DNA from: SZUA-430 sp965227535
GTDB lineage: Bacteria; Pseudomonadota; Alphaproteobacteria; Micropepsales; Micropepsaceae
DNA length: 64,000 nt
Assembly: GCA_965227535.1 (NCBI GenBank)
Contig: OZ245761.1
Location: 2,356,001-2,420,000, forward strand
Direction: 5' to 3'
This document shows positions 16,855 to 25,321 of the stretch, in pieces (positions within the stretch are counted from its first letter, which is position 1; each line of letters starts with the position of its first letter). A program made the position numbers and the translations under genes. The notes beneath the pieces were generated by a model. It did not search any database and was not told the origin of the DNA. It was given only the letters and a program-made list of their open reading frames with translations.

Positions 16855-18011
16855 GGCGTCCCTCCCGTCGTCGCGCGGGTTTCAACAGGCGGCTGAGTTC
16901 GCCGCAACTCCGGCAGCGGCAGATAGGGCGTCACCCCGGACGTCGCCTTGCCGTCGATCAGAATTTTGTTCGACCGGCTCAAGATGCGCTGCATCGTTTC
17001 GACATAGAGCCGTTCGCGCGTCACCTGCGGCGACGCCTTGTACTGCTCGTAGATCGACAAGAACCGTTTCGCCTCACCTTGGGCCAGCGTCACCGCTTGC
17101 GTCTTGAACGCTTCCGCGTCCTGCACGATCTTCGACGCCTCGCCGCGCGCCTTCGGCACGATCGAACCGGCGTAGGTTTTCGCTTCGTTGATGCTGCGCT
17201 GGCGGTCCGTGTCGGACGCCTGCTGATCGTTGAAGGCCTCGACCACCGGCGCCGGCGGCTTGGTGTCCTGCAAGGCGACCGCGATGATCGTGACCCCCGC
17301 GCGATAACTGTCCAGCACCGACTGCATCGTCGCGCGCACTTGTTCCTGAATCTTCGCGCGGTCCTTCGTCAGGATGAGATCGACCTCGCTTTGCCCCACC
17401 GCTTCGCGCATGGAGCTGTCGGCGACGGCGCGGATCGTGGGCTCGACGTCTTCAACCTGAAAGAAATAATCCTGCGCGTTCGTGATCTGCCAGCTGATCG
17501 TGAACTGCACATGCATGATGTTCGCGTCGCCCGTCAGCATCATGCTCTCAGGCGTGAGGTCCGCGGTCTGAGTCGTGCGTCCGTCGCTCCCGGCGCGAAA
17601 GCCGATATTGATCTGATTGCGCGCGCCGACATTCGCCCGCAGCACCGTCTCGAGCGGCGGCGGCAAACGCACGTGCAGACCGGAATTGATCGTGTCGACG
17701 TATTGGCCGAAGCGCAGCACGATGCCCTGCTCGGCCGGTTGAATTTGATAGAACCCCGTCGCGACCCAAAGCAGCAGCAACGCGCCGCCGACGAGCGCCA
17801 CCAGCATGCCGCCCGGCGACTGGTTCGGGAACATCTTCTTCAGCCAGTCGCGGCCGCGCTTGAACACTTCGTCGAGATCGGGGGGACGAATGTTGGGCCC
17901 ACGCCCGCCGCCACCGCCGCCGTTGTTCGGCCCCTGTCCCCACGGGCCGCGGCCACCGCCGCCACCGGGGGTCCAGCCGCCGCCACCGCCCTTATTGTCG
18001 TTCCAAGGCAT
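16851..18011 (-). CDS. hflK: HflK, SPFH/Band 7 modulator of FtsH protease
   Basis: 386 residues. The Gly-rich N-terminus (NDNKGGGGGWTPGGGGG and GGGGGGRGPNIRPPDLDE) is characteristic of HflK. It is followed by a membrane helix (GMLVALVGGALLLLWVATGF) and the Band 7 domain (IQPAEQGIVLRFGQYV). It forms the HflKC complex with the next gene. First gene of the hflK-hflC-htrA operon, divergent from mrp with 256 bases between them. Confidence 0.95.
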   Translation of the reverse strand: MPWNDNKGGGGGWTPGGGGGRGPWGQGPNNGGGGGGRGPNIRPPDLDEVFKRGRDWLKKMFPNQSPGGMLVALVGGALLLLWVATGFYQIQPAEQGIVLRFGQYVDTINSGLHVRLPPPLETVLRANVGARNQINIGFRAGSDGRTTQTADLTPESMMLTGDANIMHVQFTISWQITNAQDYFFQVEDVEPTIRAVADSSMREAVGQSEVDLILTKDRAKIQEQVRATMQSVLDSYRAGVTIIAVALQDTKPPAPVVEAFNDQQASDTDRQRSINEAKTYAGSIVPKARGEASKIVQDAEAFKTQAVTLAQGEAKRFLSIYEQYKASPQVTRERLYVETMQRILSRSNKILIDGKATSGVTPYLPLPELRRTQPPVETRATTGGTP

Positions 18012-18267
18012 TTCGTCCTCTCATCTCACCCAGCGGATGGGGCAATACGCGGACGCACCGGCGCGAAACTGGTGTCTCGGCAGTCGGCGCATCCACTAGC
18101 GAATCACTCGACACAAACCACAATGGATGTACCGTCTGTAGCGGTTTATAAGAGTTTAAAGCCCGCCCGCGCAAACCACGCGCCGCGCCCCACGCAAGCC
18201 GCACCAGGGCTTGTATGTGGAGTGTCTCGAAACAGCGTCAAGGGCCGGAAACAACAAGAGTTTTTCG

Positions 18268-19404
18268 ATGTCGAACCTCACGTCCGACGACGTTCTGCGC
18301 GCGCTCAAGACGATCATCGATCCCGATAGGAATAAAGACGTCGTTGTACTCGGCCTGATACAGGGCCTGGTCGTCAAGGACGGGCACGTCTCGTTTGCAA
18401 TTGAGGTGGCGCCGGAGGAGGGCCGCGCCAAGGAACCGCTGCGTCTTGCTGCCGAAAAGGCGGTTCTGGCCCTGAAAGGCGCACGCTCCGTCACGGCGGT
18501 TTTGACGGCGCACAAAGCGCCGGCCAGCGCCCCACCCCGCCGCGCCGGCCTCAACGCGCAGATGCAGGCCGAAGCACAACCGCGCGCCGGCGCAGCCGAG
18601 CGCCAAGGTCCGCCCGGCGTCAAAGCCGTCATCGCGGTCGCCAGCGGCAAAGGCGGCGTCGGCAAATCGACCGTCGCCGTGAACCTCGCCGTGGCGTTGC
18701 ATAAGCTTGGCCGCAAGGTCGGCCTGCTCGACGCCGACATCTACGGCCCCTCGGTCCCGCGTATGCTGGGCCTCACCGGCAAACCGACGTCGAAAGACGG
18801 CAAAAAACTACAGCCGATGGAGGCCTGGGGCCTAAAGGCCATCTCGATCGGCTCGCTGATCGACGAGGATCAGCCCATGATCTGGCGCGGGCCCATGGTC
18901 ATGACCGCGCTGACCCAGCTGATCTACGACGTCGAATGGGCCCCGCTCGACATCCTCGTCGTCGACATGCCGCCCGGCACCGGCGACGCACAGCTGACGC
19001 TCGCCCAACGTGTCCCTCTAGCCGGCGCGATCATCGTCTCGACGCCGCAGGACATCGCCCTGATCGACGCCCGCAAGGGCCTGGCCATGTTCAAGAAGAC
19101 CCATGTCCCCGTATTCGGCATCGTCGAGAACATGAGCACGTTCGTCTGCCCGAACTGCGGCCACGAGTCCCACATCTTCGGCCACGGCGGCGCACGCGAA
19201 ACGGCGGCCAAACTCGGCACGGATTTCTTAGGCGAGATCCCGCTGCACATCGCCATCCGCGAAACCTCCGACGGCGGCACCCCGATCACCGCGCGCGATC
19301 CCGGTGGACCGCAATCTAAAGCGTTTCTGGACCTCGCCGAACGCATCATCGCCAAACTCGACGCCGGCGACGACCGCGCCGCCCCCCGCATCGTCATGGA
19401 ATAA
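18268..19404 (+). CDS. mrp: Mrp/NBP35-family iron-sulfur cluster carrier ATPase
   Basis: 378 residues from the ATG at 18268 (MSNLTSDDVLRALKTI), chosen because it begins the DUF59 domain; the open frame extends upstream without a better site. The deviant Walker A is SGKGGVGKSTVAVNLAVAL, and further signatures are LLDADIYGPSVPRMLG and DMPPGTGDAQLTLAQ. The cluster-binding CxxC is in FVCPNCGHESHIFG. The protein carries and transfers Fe-S clusters in the cytoplasm. It stands alone, divergent from hflK. Confidence 0.93.
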   Translation: MSNLTSDDVLRALKTIIDPDRNKDVVVLGLIQGLVVKDGHVSFAIEVAPEEGRAKEPLRLAAEKAVLALKGARSVTAVLTAHKAPASAPPRRAGLNAQMQAEAQPRAGAAERQGPPGVKAVIAVASGKGGVGKSTVAVNLAVALHKLGRKVGLLDADIYGPSVPRMLGLTGKPTSKDGKKLQPMEAWGLKAISIGSLIDEDQPMIWRGPMVMTALTQLIYDVEWAPLDILVVDMPPGTGDAQLTLAQRVPLAGAIIVSTPQDIALIDARKGLAMFKKTHVPVFGIVENMSTFVCPNCGHESHIFGHGGARETAAKLGTDFLGEIPLHIAIRETSDGGTPITARDPGGPQSKAFLDLAERIIAKLDAGDDRAAPRIVME

Positions 19405-19431
19405 GAAAAGGGCCGGCGCGAACGCCGGCCC
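19404..19431 (-). terminator. Rho-independent terminator of the small secreted protein gene
   Basis: A perfect 9-bp stem GGGCCGGCG/CGCCGGCCC (19410-19418 with 19423-19431) has a CGAA loop. On the minus strand it is followed by CTTTTCTT. It lies between convergent genes and may also slow readthrough from mrp. Confidence 0.75.
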
Positions 19432-19456
19432 CCATCGTCAGAACGTCAGCGAGGCC

Positions 19457-19819
19457 TTAGCGGCCGGCGACGATCGCAACCTTCGACTTCGAACCGTCAG
19501 CGGCCGTCAGTTCCCACGTGTCGCCGGGCTTCTTGGTGCCGTCGAACGCGTTGCACTGCTCCTGACCCTTCGTCGGGCCGGCGTCCGGCGTCACGCAGAG
19601 CTTGCCGTCTTTCAGCGCCCACTTGCCGGTCGCCTTCGTGCCGTCCGGCAGAACGACGTTCACCGTGCCGTCCTTGTTGTAGTGCAGCTTCGTCACTTCG
19701 CCCTTGGCGTTCGTGATCGTGACCGTGTTGTCGTAACGGCTCTGCATCGGATCCGCGGATGCGAACGCGAGCGATGTGCTGAACACGGCGACTGCAAGAC
19801 CAGCCAGGATACGTTTCAT
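19457..19819 (-). CDS. Small secreted protein of unknown function
   Basis: 120 residues from the ATG at 19819 (MKRILAGLAVAVFSTSLAFA), which supplies a clear Sec signal peptide. The mature part has TVTITNAKGEVTKLHYNKDG and PDGTKATGKWALKDGKLCVTPD, with two cysteines that could pair (in LCVTP and EQCNAF). This pattern suggests a small beta-rich periplasmic protein. I do not recognise a characterised family. The gene is monocistronic, with a terminator just downstream. Confidence 0.75.
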   Translation of the reverse strand: MKRILAGLAVAVFSTSLAFASADPMQSRYDNTVTITNAKGEVTKLHYNKDGTVNVVLPDGTKATGKWALKDGKLCVTPDAGPTKGQEQCNAFDGTKKPGDTWELTAADGSKSKVAIVAGR

Positions 19820-19939
19820 CGTTGTTCTTCCCATTTTGTTTTTGAAGCTTCGTCGTCCGAAACCGGACGCGGTCGCCGATGTAGTCCGCGAGCGCTGGTG
19901 TGTGCAAGCGGACAGCACGCCTACCGCGTGCCGCAGGAA

Positions 19940-20317
19940 TTAAATTTCAGAAAGATGAAGCCAGGAAACCCGCTCTTCGGCGAAGGCCTGCCCCTTCGGC
20001 GCAAAGTCTTGCGGTGCGTCAAAAGCGCCGACGTGAAAGTGGATTTCGGTCGGCCAACGATCGCCTTCATACGTCAGTGTCGAACCGCACACAGAACAAT
20101 AGCCACGCTTGACACCGGGCGACGAAGCGAATGTCGCCAACAGCCCCGCGGTGAATGTCACCGCGCTACGTTCGAACCCCGCAAACGCCGACACCGGCGC
20201 GCCAGTGTGCTTGCGGCACGAATGACAGTGACAGTATCCGGTCCACTTCGCCGGCCCGCGCGCTTCAAAGCGCACGGCGCCGCACAGGCATCCGCCCGTA
20301 TGCAGATCGCCGCTCAT
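19940..20317 (-). CDS. GFA/CENP-V family zinc-binding protein
   Basis: 125 residues from the ATG at 20317. Cysteine patterns of the glutathione-dependent formaldehyde-activating (GFA) fold are present: GGCLCGAVRFEA, YCHCHSCRKHTGAPVSAF and KRGYCSVCGSTL, followed by IHFHVGAFD. These bind zinc. Many members have no known substrate, so only the family is claimed. The start overlaps the stop of the SMP-30-like gene by one base (TGATG), indicating a two-gene operon. Confidence 0.9.
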   Translation of the reverse strand: MSGDLHTGGCLCGAVRFEARGPAKWTGYCHCHSCRKHTGAPVSAFAGFERSAVTFTAGLLATFASSPGVKRGYCSVCGSTLTYEGDRWPTEIHFHVGAFDAPQDFAPKGQAFAEERVSWLHLSEI

Positions 20318-21228
20318 CACGCGCCGTGATGCAACTTCAGGCCGGGCCGCGCCCACTGCGTCTCGACAAGTTTTCCTGTCGCCGACAACGTCACATACGC
20401 CGTCTTATGATCAGCGCCGCCGAAGCAGATGTTCGTCACCAGCGGATCGGCAAACATCGTCTGCTCATACGACCCATCCGGCGCAATCGACGAAATGCCG
20501 CCGGTCGGAAACGCGATAGTCGCGACGCAAACGCGCCCGTTCGCTTCGACCGCCAGCGAGTCGAACAACTGCAAACCGGGCAAGCCGCACACGAGCGTTC
20601 CCTGCAATGCGCCCGTCGGCGGCGCGAGCACGCCCGGCGCCGTGATGTCGAACTTCATGAGCCGCCCTGCCATCGTCTGCGCGACGTAGAGCGTCTTCCC
20701 GTCCGGCGACAAACCGCAGCCGTTCGGCATGTCGATCGGGAATACGACTTCCTTGATGTGCTTCCCATCCGGCGTCGCGTAATAGACCGCACCGCGATCA
20801 TGCAAACGCCCATAGCCCTTGCCGAGATCGGTGAAATAGAAACCGCCATGCGCGTCGAACACCAGATCGTTCGGCCCGTTCAGCCTGATCCCGTTGCAAT
20901 TGTCATAGACGCGCTCGAACTTCCCCGTCTTCAGATCGACGCGTTCGATACGGCCCGTCGTATAGTCGTGCGGACGATCGCCGGGAAACAACAGCCCGCC
21001 GTTGTCGTGCCACTCGAACCCGCCGTTGTTGGTCACATAGACCGCACCATCAGGCCCAAGCGCCGCGCCGTTCGGACCACCGCCGAGCTGCGCAATCACT
21101 TCGCTCTTCCCCTTCCAAACGCGCGTCAGCGACTGCCGGGCAATCTCGACCAAGATCACGCTGCCGTCCGCCATCGCGATCGGACCTTCGGGAAATCTCA
21201 AACCAGAGGCGATCTCACGGACGGTCAT
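20317..21228 (-). CDS. SMP-30/gluconolactonase/LRE family protein
   Basis: 303 residues with the six-bladed propeller pattern of the family: EGLRFPEGP-like start (SGLRFPEGPIAMADGSVILVE), LGGGPNGAALGPDG, RLNGPNDLVFDAHGGFYFTDL and FPIDMPNGCGLSPDGKTLYVAQT. The acidic and asparagine residues that bind the divalent metal (Glu in FPEGP, Asn in GPND, Asp in SPDG) are present, so lactonase-type activity is plausible. The substrate is unknown. Upstream partner of the GFA gene. Confidence 0.85.
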   Translation of the reverse strand: MTVREIASGLRFPEGPIAMADGSVILVEIARQSLTRVWKGKSEVIAQLGGGPNGAALGPDGAVYVTNNGGFEWHDNGGLLFPGDRPHDYTTGRIERVDLKTGKFERVYDNCNGIRLNGPNDLVFDAHGGFYFTDLGKGYGRLHDRGAVYYATPDGKHIKEVVFPIDMPNGCGLSPDGKTLYVAQTMAGRLMKFDITAPGVLAPPTGALQGTLVCGLPGLQLFDSLAVEANGRVCVATIAFPTGGISSIAPDGSYEQTMFADPLVTNICFGGADHKTAYVTLSATGKLVETQWARPGLKLHHGA

Positions 21229-21240
21229 GGGCGCTTCCTC

Positions 21241-21744
21241 TCATTTTTTATCTAGGATGATGAAACTGTAGCCGATGGGCCGCTCCGCTGACGAGGGGTA
21301 GACGCCGACGATCGTCTCATTCCAATTGTCGCGGTCGAGCGCCGGGAAAGTCGTATCGCCCGCAACCTCGCCGTGAACGCTGGTCAGATAGATCCGCCCC
21401 GCAAGCGGCAAGGCTTGAGCGTAGATCTCGGCGCCACCCAAGATCATGATCTCCTCCGGATCCTCACCTGCCGCAACGTCCAGCGCCGCCTGCAAAGATC
21501 CAACGACAACCGCGCCGTCAGCCTTGTAAGCCGCATCGCGCGTCACGACGATGTTCGTCCGCCCCGGCAGCGGCTTCTTCGGAAAACTCTCCCACGTCTT
21601 GCGCCCCATGACGCAAGGCTTGCCCTTCGTCCGCGCGACAAACCACTTCATGTCTTCAGGAATACGCCACGGCAACGCGTTGTCGCGCCCGATAACACCG
21701 TTCTCGGCAACGGCCACGATGAGCGCAACGACCGGCGTCTTCAT
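21241..21744 (-). CDS. folA: Dihydrofolate reductase
   Basis: 167 residues from the ATG at 21744. Signatures are VAENGVIGRDNALPWRIPEDMKWF, VMGRKTWESFP, LPGRTNIVVTRD and EIMILGGAEIYAQALP. It reduces dihydrofolate to tetrahydrofolate with NADPH, regenerating the folate oxidised by thymidylate synthase. It is the third gene of thyA-GNAT-folA, and its start overlaps the GNAT stop by four bases. Confidence 0.96.
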   Translation of the reverse strand: MKTPVVALIVAVAENGVIGRDNALPWRIPEDMKWFVARTKGKPCVMGRKTWESFPKKPLPGRTNIVVTRDAAYKADGAVVVGSLQAALDVAAGEDPEEIMILGGAEIYAQALPLAGRIYLTSVHGEVAGDTTFPALDRDNWNETIVGVYPSSAERPIGYSFIILDKK

Positions 21745-22223
21745 CCCGCGAGCCGCTTCAACGCATCGCCGGTCAGCCGAAACACCGTCCACTCCTCCAT
21801 CGGAATGGCGCCCAGCGATTCATAGAACTTGATCGACGGCTCGTTCCAATCGAGCACCCACCACTCTACCCGCGCGCAACCCTCGGCGACAGCGCGCTTC
21901 GCCAAATGCGCGAGCAACGCCTTGCCGATGCCCTTGCCGCGAAACGCAGGCTTCACGAACAGATCTTCGAGATAAATCCCGTGCCGCCCGCGAAACGTCG
22001 AAAAATTGTAGAACCACAACGCAAATCCCGCGGGCGCGCCGTCCCATTCCGCGAGATCGCAGAACACCCGCGGATGAGGCGCGAACAACGCCCGCGCAAC
22101 ATCGTCCGGCGTCGCGACGACATCGTCGAGCAGCTTCTCGTACTCCGCCAGATCACGAATGAAAGCGAACACAAGATCACGATCCGCCGGCGTTGCCGCG
22201 CGGATCGTCAGACCAGCGCTCAC
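21741..22223 (-). CDS. GNAT family N-acetyltransferase
   Basis: 160 residues. Acetyl-CoA binding motif A is LFVKPAFRGKGIGKALLAHLAKRA, with the C-terminal WNEPSIKFYESLGA also typical. It resembles the diamine/thialysine acetyltransferase group (YEKLLDDV, YLEDLFVKPAFRG). The substrate is not determinable from sequence. It sits between thyA and folA with 4-base overlaps on both sides, a fixed arrangement that need not mean a folate role. Confidence 0.9.
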   Translation of the reverse strand: MSAGLTIRAATPADRDLVFAFIRDLAEYEKLLDDVVATPDDVARALFAPHPRVFCDLAEWDGAPAGFALWFYNFSTFRGRHGIYLEDLFVKPAFRGKGIGKALLAHLAKRAVAEGCARVEWWVLDWNEPSIKFYESLGAIPMEEWTVFRLTGDALKRLAG

Positions 22224-23014
22224 ACCGCCACCGGCGCCGCGATATGCGGATGCGCCTGATAACCCTCAAGCCGGAAGTCTTCGTATTTGAAGCCGAAGAT
22301 ATCCTTCACATCCGGATTGATATGCATACGCGGCAACGCATGCGGTGCGCGCGACAGCTGCAACTCAGCCTGCTCGATATGGTTCAGATAGAGATGCGCA
22401 TCGCCGAACGAATGAATGAACTCGCCCGCCTTCAACCCCATCACCTGCGCCACCATCTGCAACAGCAACGCATACGACGCGATGTTGAAGGGCACGCCGA
22501 GGAAGATATCCGCCGACCGCTGATAGAGCTGGCACGACAACCGCCCCTCCGCGACATAGAACTGGAACAGGCAATGACACGGCGGCAACGCCATGCTGTC
22601 CACCTGCGCCGGATTCCACGCCGTCACGATCAATCGCCGCGAATCCGGATTGCGCTTGATCATCTCGATCAGCTTCGAAATCTGATCGATCGTCTGCCCA
22701 TCCTGCGCCGGCCAAGACCGCCACTGTGCACCGTACACGGGACCCAGATCGCCGCGCTCATCCGCCCACTCGTCCCAAATCTTGACGCCGTTGTCCTGCA
22801 GGTAGCGGACATTCGTATCGCCCTTCAGGAACCACAACAGCTCATGCACGATCGACTTCAGATGAAGCTTCTTCGTCGTCACCAGCGGAAACCCGTCGGA
22901 GAGATCGAACCGCATCTGATACCCGAACACAGAGATCGTGCCGGTTCCCGTCCGGTCGTGCTTCTTCACGCCGTGGCGCAGCACATGCTCCATCAAATCG
23001 AGATACTGGCGCAT
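22220..23014 (-). CDS. thyA: Thymidylate synthase
   Basis: 264 residues, exactly the length of the E. coli enzyme. It methylates dUMP to dTMP using methylene-tetrahydrofolate. Visible are the catalytic Cys in LPPCHCLFQFYV, the nucleotide-binding QRSADIFLGVPFNIASYALL, the arginine loop DRTGTGTISVFGYQMRFDL and the C-terminal YQAHPHIAAPVAV. First gene of the operon with the GNAT gene and folA. Confidence 0.98.
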   Translation of the reverse strand: MRQYLDLMEHVLRHGVKKHDRTGTGTISVFGYQMRFDLSDGFPLVTTKKLHLKSIVHELLWFLKGDTNVRYLQDNGVKIWDEWADERGDLGPVYGAQWRSWPAQDGQTIDQISKLIEMIKRNPDSRRLIVTAWNPAQVDSMALPPCHCLFQFYVAEGRLSCQLYQRSADIFLGVPFNIASYALLLQMVAQVMGLKAGEFIHSFGDAHLYLNHIEQAELQLSRAPHALPRMHINPDVKDIFGFKYEDFRLEGYQAHPHIAAPVAV

Positions 23015-23127
23015 CGGCAGGTTCCTGAATCGTCGTCGATCTTACCGGTTCGCTTGCAGCGCCTAAAGGGCCGGAAACCGCGCGTCCCCAGCCGCTTCAT
23101 TTCTTTACCGCAAGCGCCTATATAAGG

Positions 23128-23400
23128 CCTGCCGGTTCGCCGGCTATGGCGATAAACGCGCGTGTAATAAACGGCTCGGACCCGGGGGCGGTACCCGGCG
23201 CCTCCACCACCTGCGCAGGAGAACCTGCTCAGCTGTGGGGGCGAAATAGGATCGACGGACGCGTAAAGACGTTGCTTTTGCTCGGCAAGGCTCACCGTTA
23301 TCGGGCTGTCTGTATAGGTGCCAACGACAATGAAATGGCCCTCGCTGCCTAATAGGTAAGCGCGGCTCGGAGGGGCGCCGGGCAACAGAAGCCCCTCCAC
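23128..23400 (+). ncRNA. ssrA: Two-piece (permuted) transfer-messenger RNA
   Basis: The acceptor piece comes first and ends with encoded CCA at 23207-23209. The coding piece starts at about 23237 with GGGGGCGAAATAGGATCGAC. The 7-bp acceptor stem forms between 23237-23243 (GGGGGCG) and 23199-23205 (CGCCTCC), with one G-U pair. This order is the circularly permuted arrangement of alphaproteobacteria, and the stretch between is removed on maturation. The tag frame at 23320-23352 encodes ANDNEMALAA and a stop, so the tag is AANDNEMALAA after the tmRNA-borne alanine. It rescues stalled ribosomes and marks products for ClpXP. The 5' boundary and the 3' end near 23400 are estimates. Confidence 0.92.
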
Positions 23401-23401
23401 C

Positions 23402-24661
23402 TTATTTTCGCGCAAAGAACTGCGCGATGCCGGCGCAAGCGATACATGCCAGTCCGCCCAGCGCGACGGTCTCCGGCACGCCCAATTGATGCGACAGCCA
23501 CCCGGCGGCAAGCGCCCCGACCGGCATCATCCCCATGAACGCCATCACGTAGTAAGCCATAACCCGCCCGCGCATCGCGTCGGTCGTGACCGTCTGGATC
23601 AGCGTATTGGTGGAGATGCCCTGCATCATCAGCCCGCATCCCGCCGGCACGAGCAGCGCCAGCGACAAGATCAAGCTCGTCGACTGAGAAAAGGCGATCA
23701 GAAACAGACCGAACAACGCCGCGCTCGCGATCGGCACCCGGTGCAAGAGGTGGTGCGGCACGCGGCTCATCACAAACGCCCCAACGAGCGCACCGGCGCC
23801 GACGCCCGACATCAAAATCCCAAGGCTCTCCGATCCCCCGTGCAGAACATCGCGCGCGAACACCGGCATCAAGGTCAGATAGGACGCGCCGAAAAAACTC
23901 GACGTCGACAGCAACAGCAGCATCGCCCGCATCTGCGGATGCGTCGAGACATACCGGAACCCATCACGCAAATCGGTCAGCGGATGGCTGGGCGTCCGCA
24001 CCGTCTGAGGCATGACGCGCATCATCGTTAGGCTCGTAATCACCGCCACATACGACAAAGCGTTGAGCGCAAAGCACCACCCTTCGCCGACAACGCCCAC
24101 GACGAACCCGGCCATCGCGGGTCCCACGAGCCGCGCGGAATTGAACATGATCGAGTTCAGCGTAATCGCACGCGGCAGATTACCCCGCCCCACCATCTCG
24201 ACCGTGAACGATTGACGCGTCGGAATGTCGAACGCATTCGCCGTACCCGCGAGCGCCGCGATGACGATGATATGCCAAACATGCACAAGGCCCGACAGCG
24301 TCAACAGCGCCAGCACCGTCGCAAACGACATCATCAACGTCTGTGTGATGAGCAGAATGCGCCGCCGGTTCAAACGGTCGGCGATAACGCCCGCGAACGG
24401 CGATACGAACAACACCGGCGCCTGCGACGCGAACCCTACGAAGCCCAGCAGCAACGGCGAATCGGTCAGCCGATAGACCAGCCACGACTGCGCAATCGCC
24501 TGCATCCAAAACCCGATCAGCGAGATCGTCTGGCCGGTAAAGAACAAACGGTAATTGCGGTGGCGAAAGACGCTGAACAAGGCGCCGTGTGTCGGCACCG
24601 CCGGAGCCGGCGCCTCAAGGGTGGTGACGGCGTTCGTGTCTATGTCGGGTGTCTTGTCCAA
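23402..24661 (-). CDS. MFS transporter (EntS/DitE-like)
   Basis: 419 residues with twelve hydrophobic segments. FRHRNYRLFFTGQTISLIGFWMQ at the N-terminus and the loop 2-3 motif GVIADRLNRRRIL are typical of the MFS_3 group of presumed exporters. VPAGCGLMMQGISTNTLIQ and AMRGRVMAYYVMAF mark the second half. The substrate is unknown. The stop codon lies two bases from the end of the tmRNA, so the two converge. Confidence 0.85.
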   Translation of the reverse strand: MDKTPDIDTNAVTTLEAPAPAVPTHGALFSVFRHRNYRLFFTGQTISLIGFWMQAIAQSWLVYRLTDSPLLLGFVGFASQAPVLFVSPFAGVIADRLNRRRILLITQTLMMSFATVLALLTLSGLVHVWHIIVIAALAGTANAFDIPTRQSFTVEMVGRGNLPRAITLNSIMFNSARLVGPAMAGFVVGVVGEGWCFALNALSYVAVITSLTMMRVMPQTVRTPSHPLTDLRDGFRYVSTHPQMRAMLLLLSTSSFFGASYLTLMPVFARDVLHGGSESLGILMSGVGAGALVGAFVMSRVPHHLLHRVPIASAALFGLFLIAFSQSTSLILSLALLVPAGCGLMMQGISTNTLIQTVTTDAMRGRVMAYYVMAFMGMMPVGALAAGWLSHQLGVPETVALGGLACIACAGIAQFFARK

Positions 24662-24695
24662 TGCGGCGCGAACCTATGCGCCGCTCCAGCAATTG

Positions 24696-24730
24696 AAAAG
24701 GGCGCAGGCGTCGCAGCGCCCGCACCCTTT
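24696..24730 (-). terminator. Rho-independent terminator of mscL
   Basis: On the minus strand, AAAGGGTGCGGGCG pairs with CGCCTGCGCCCTTT (24717-24730 with 24697-24710) using two G-U pairs. The loop has six bases and a T run follows. It lies 13 bases past the mscL stop. Confidence 0.75.
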
Positions 24731-24743
24731 GTTTCAAATTGCT

Positions 24744-25157
24744 TCAACGCTTCGCGAGCAGATCGCGGATCTCGGTCAACAGCTTGATGTCTTCCGGCGG
24801 CGCGGCCGGCACGGCATCCACCGGCGGCGGCTGACGGCGCAGCTTGTTGATGGCTTTCACAGCAAGGAACAGTACGAACGCGATGATCATGAAGTTGATG
24901 ACGGCCGTCACGAACTTGCCCCAGGCCAGCACCGCGCCCTGCTTCTTGGCCTCATCAAGCACCGGTGATGTGACGGCTTCGTTGAGCGGCACAAAATAGT
25001 TCGAAAAGTCGACGCTGCCGATCGCGCCGATCAGCGGCATGATCATGTCGCCGACCAGCGAGCTGACGATTGTTCCGAACGCGCCGCCGATGATGACGCC
25101 GATGGCGAGATCGACAACGTTGCCCTTAAGCGCGAATTCCCTAAATTCTTTCAGCAT
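24744..25157 (-). CDS. mscL: Large-conductance mechanosensitive channel MscL
   Basis: 137 residues from the ATG at 25157 (MLKEFREFALKGNVVDLAIGV), the canonical start of the family. The pore-lining first helix contains GVIIGGAFGTIVSSLVGDMIMP. The second helix is FVTAVINFMIIAFVLFLAVKAIN, and the C-terminal helix EDIKLLTEIRDLLAKR is conserved. It forms a homopentameric inner-membrane channel that opens on hypo-osmotic shock. Monocistronic. Confidence 0.97.
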   Translation of the reverse strand: MLKEFREFALKGNVVDLAIGVIIGGAFGTIVSSLVGDMIMPLIGAIGSVDFSNYFVPLNEAVTSPVLDEAKKQGAVLAWGKFVTAVINFMIIAFVLFLAVKAINKLRRQPPPVDAVPAAPPEDIKLLTEIRDLLAKR

Positions 25158-25321
25158 ACGAATGCCCCTTCCTGCGTGAGCCACTGCGCCAGCCTCGAAT
25201 CGAGCACCGGCGCAATTTCACGTTAGCACGCGCGTAATTCGCCCACCCGCAATTCCCGCTTGCAATCATCCGTAGGCGGATGCTCGATGCGCCAACCTGT
25301 CATTCAACGTCGAGCACCCTC

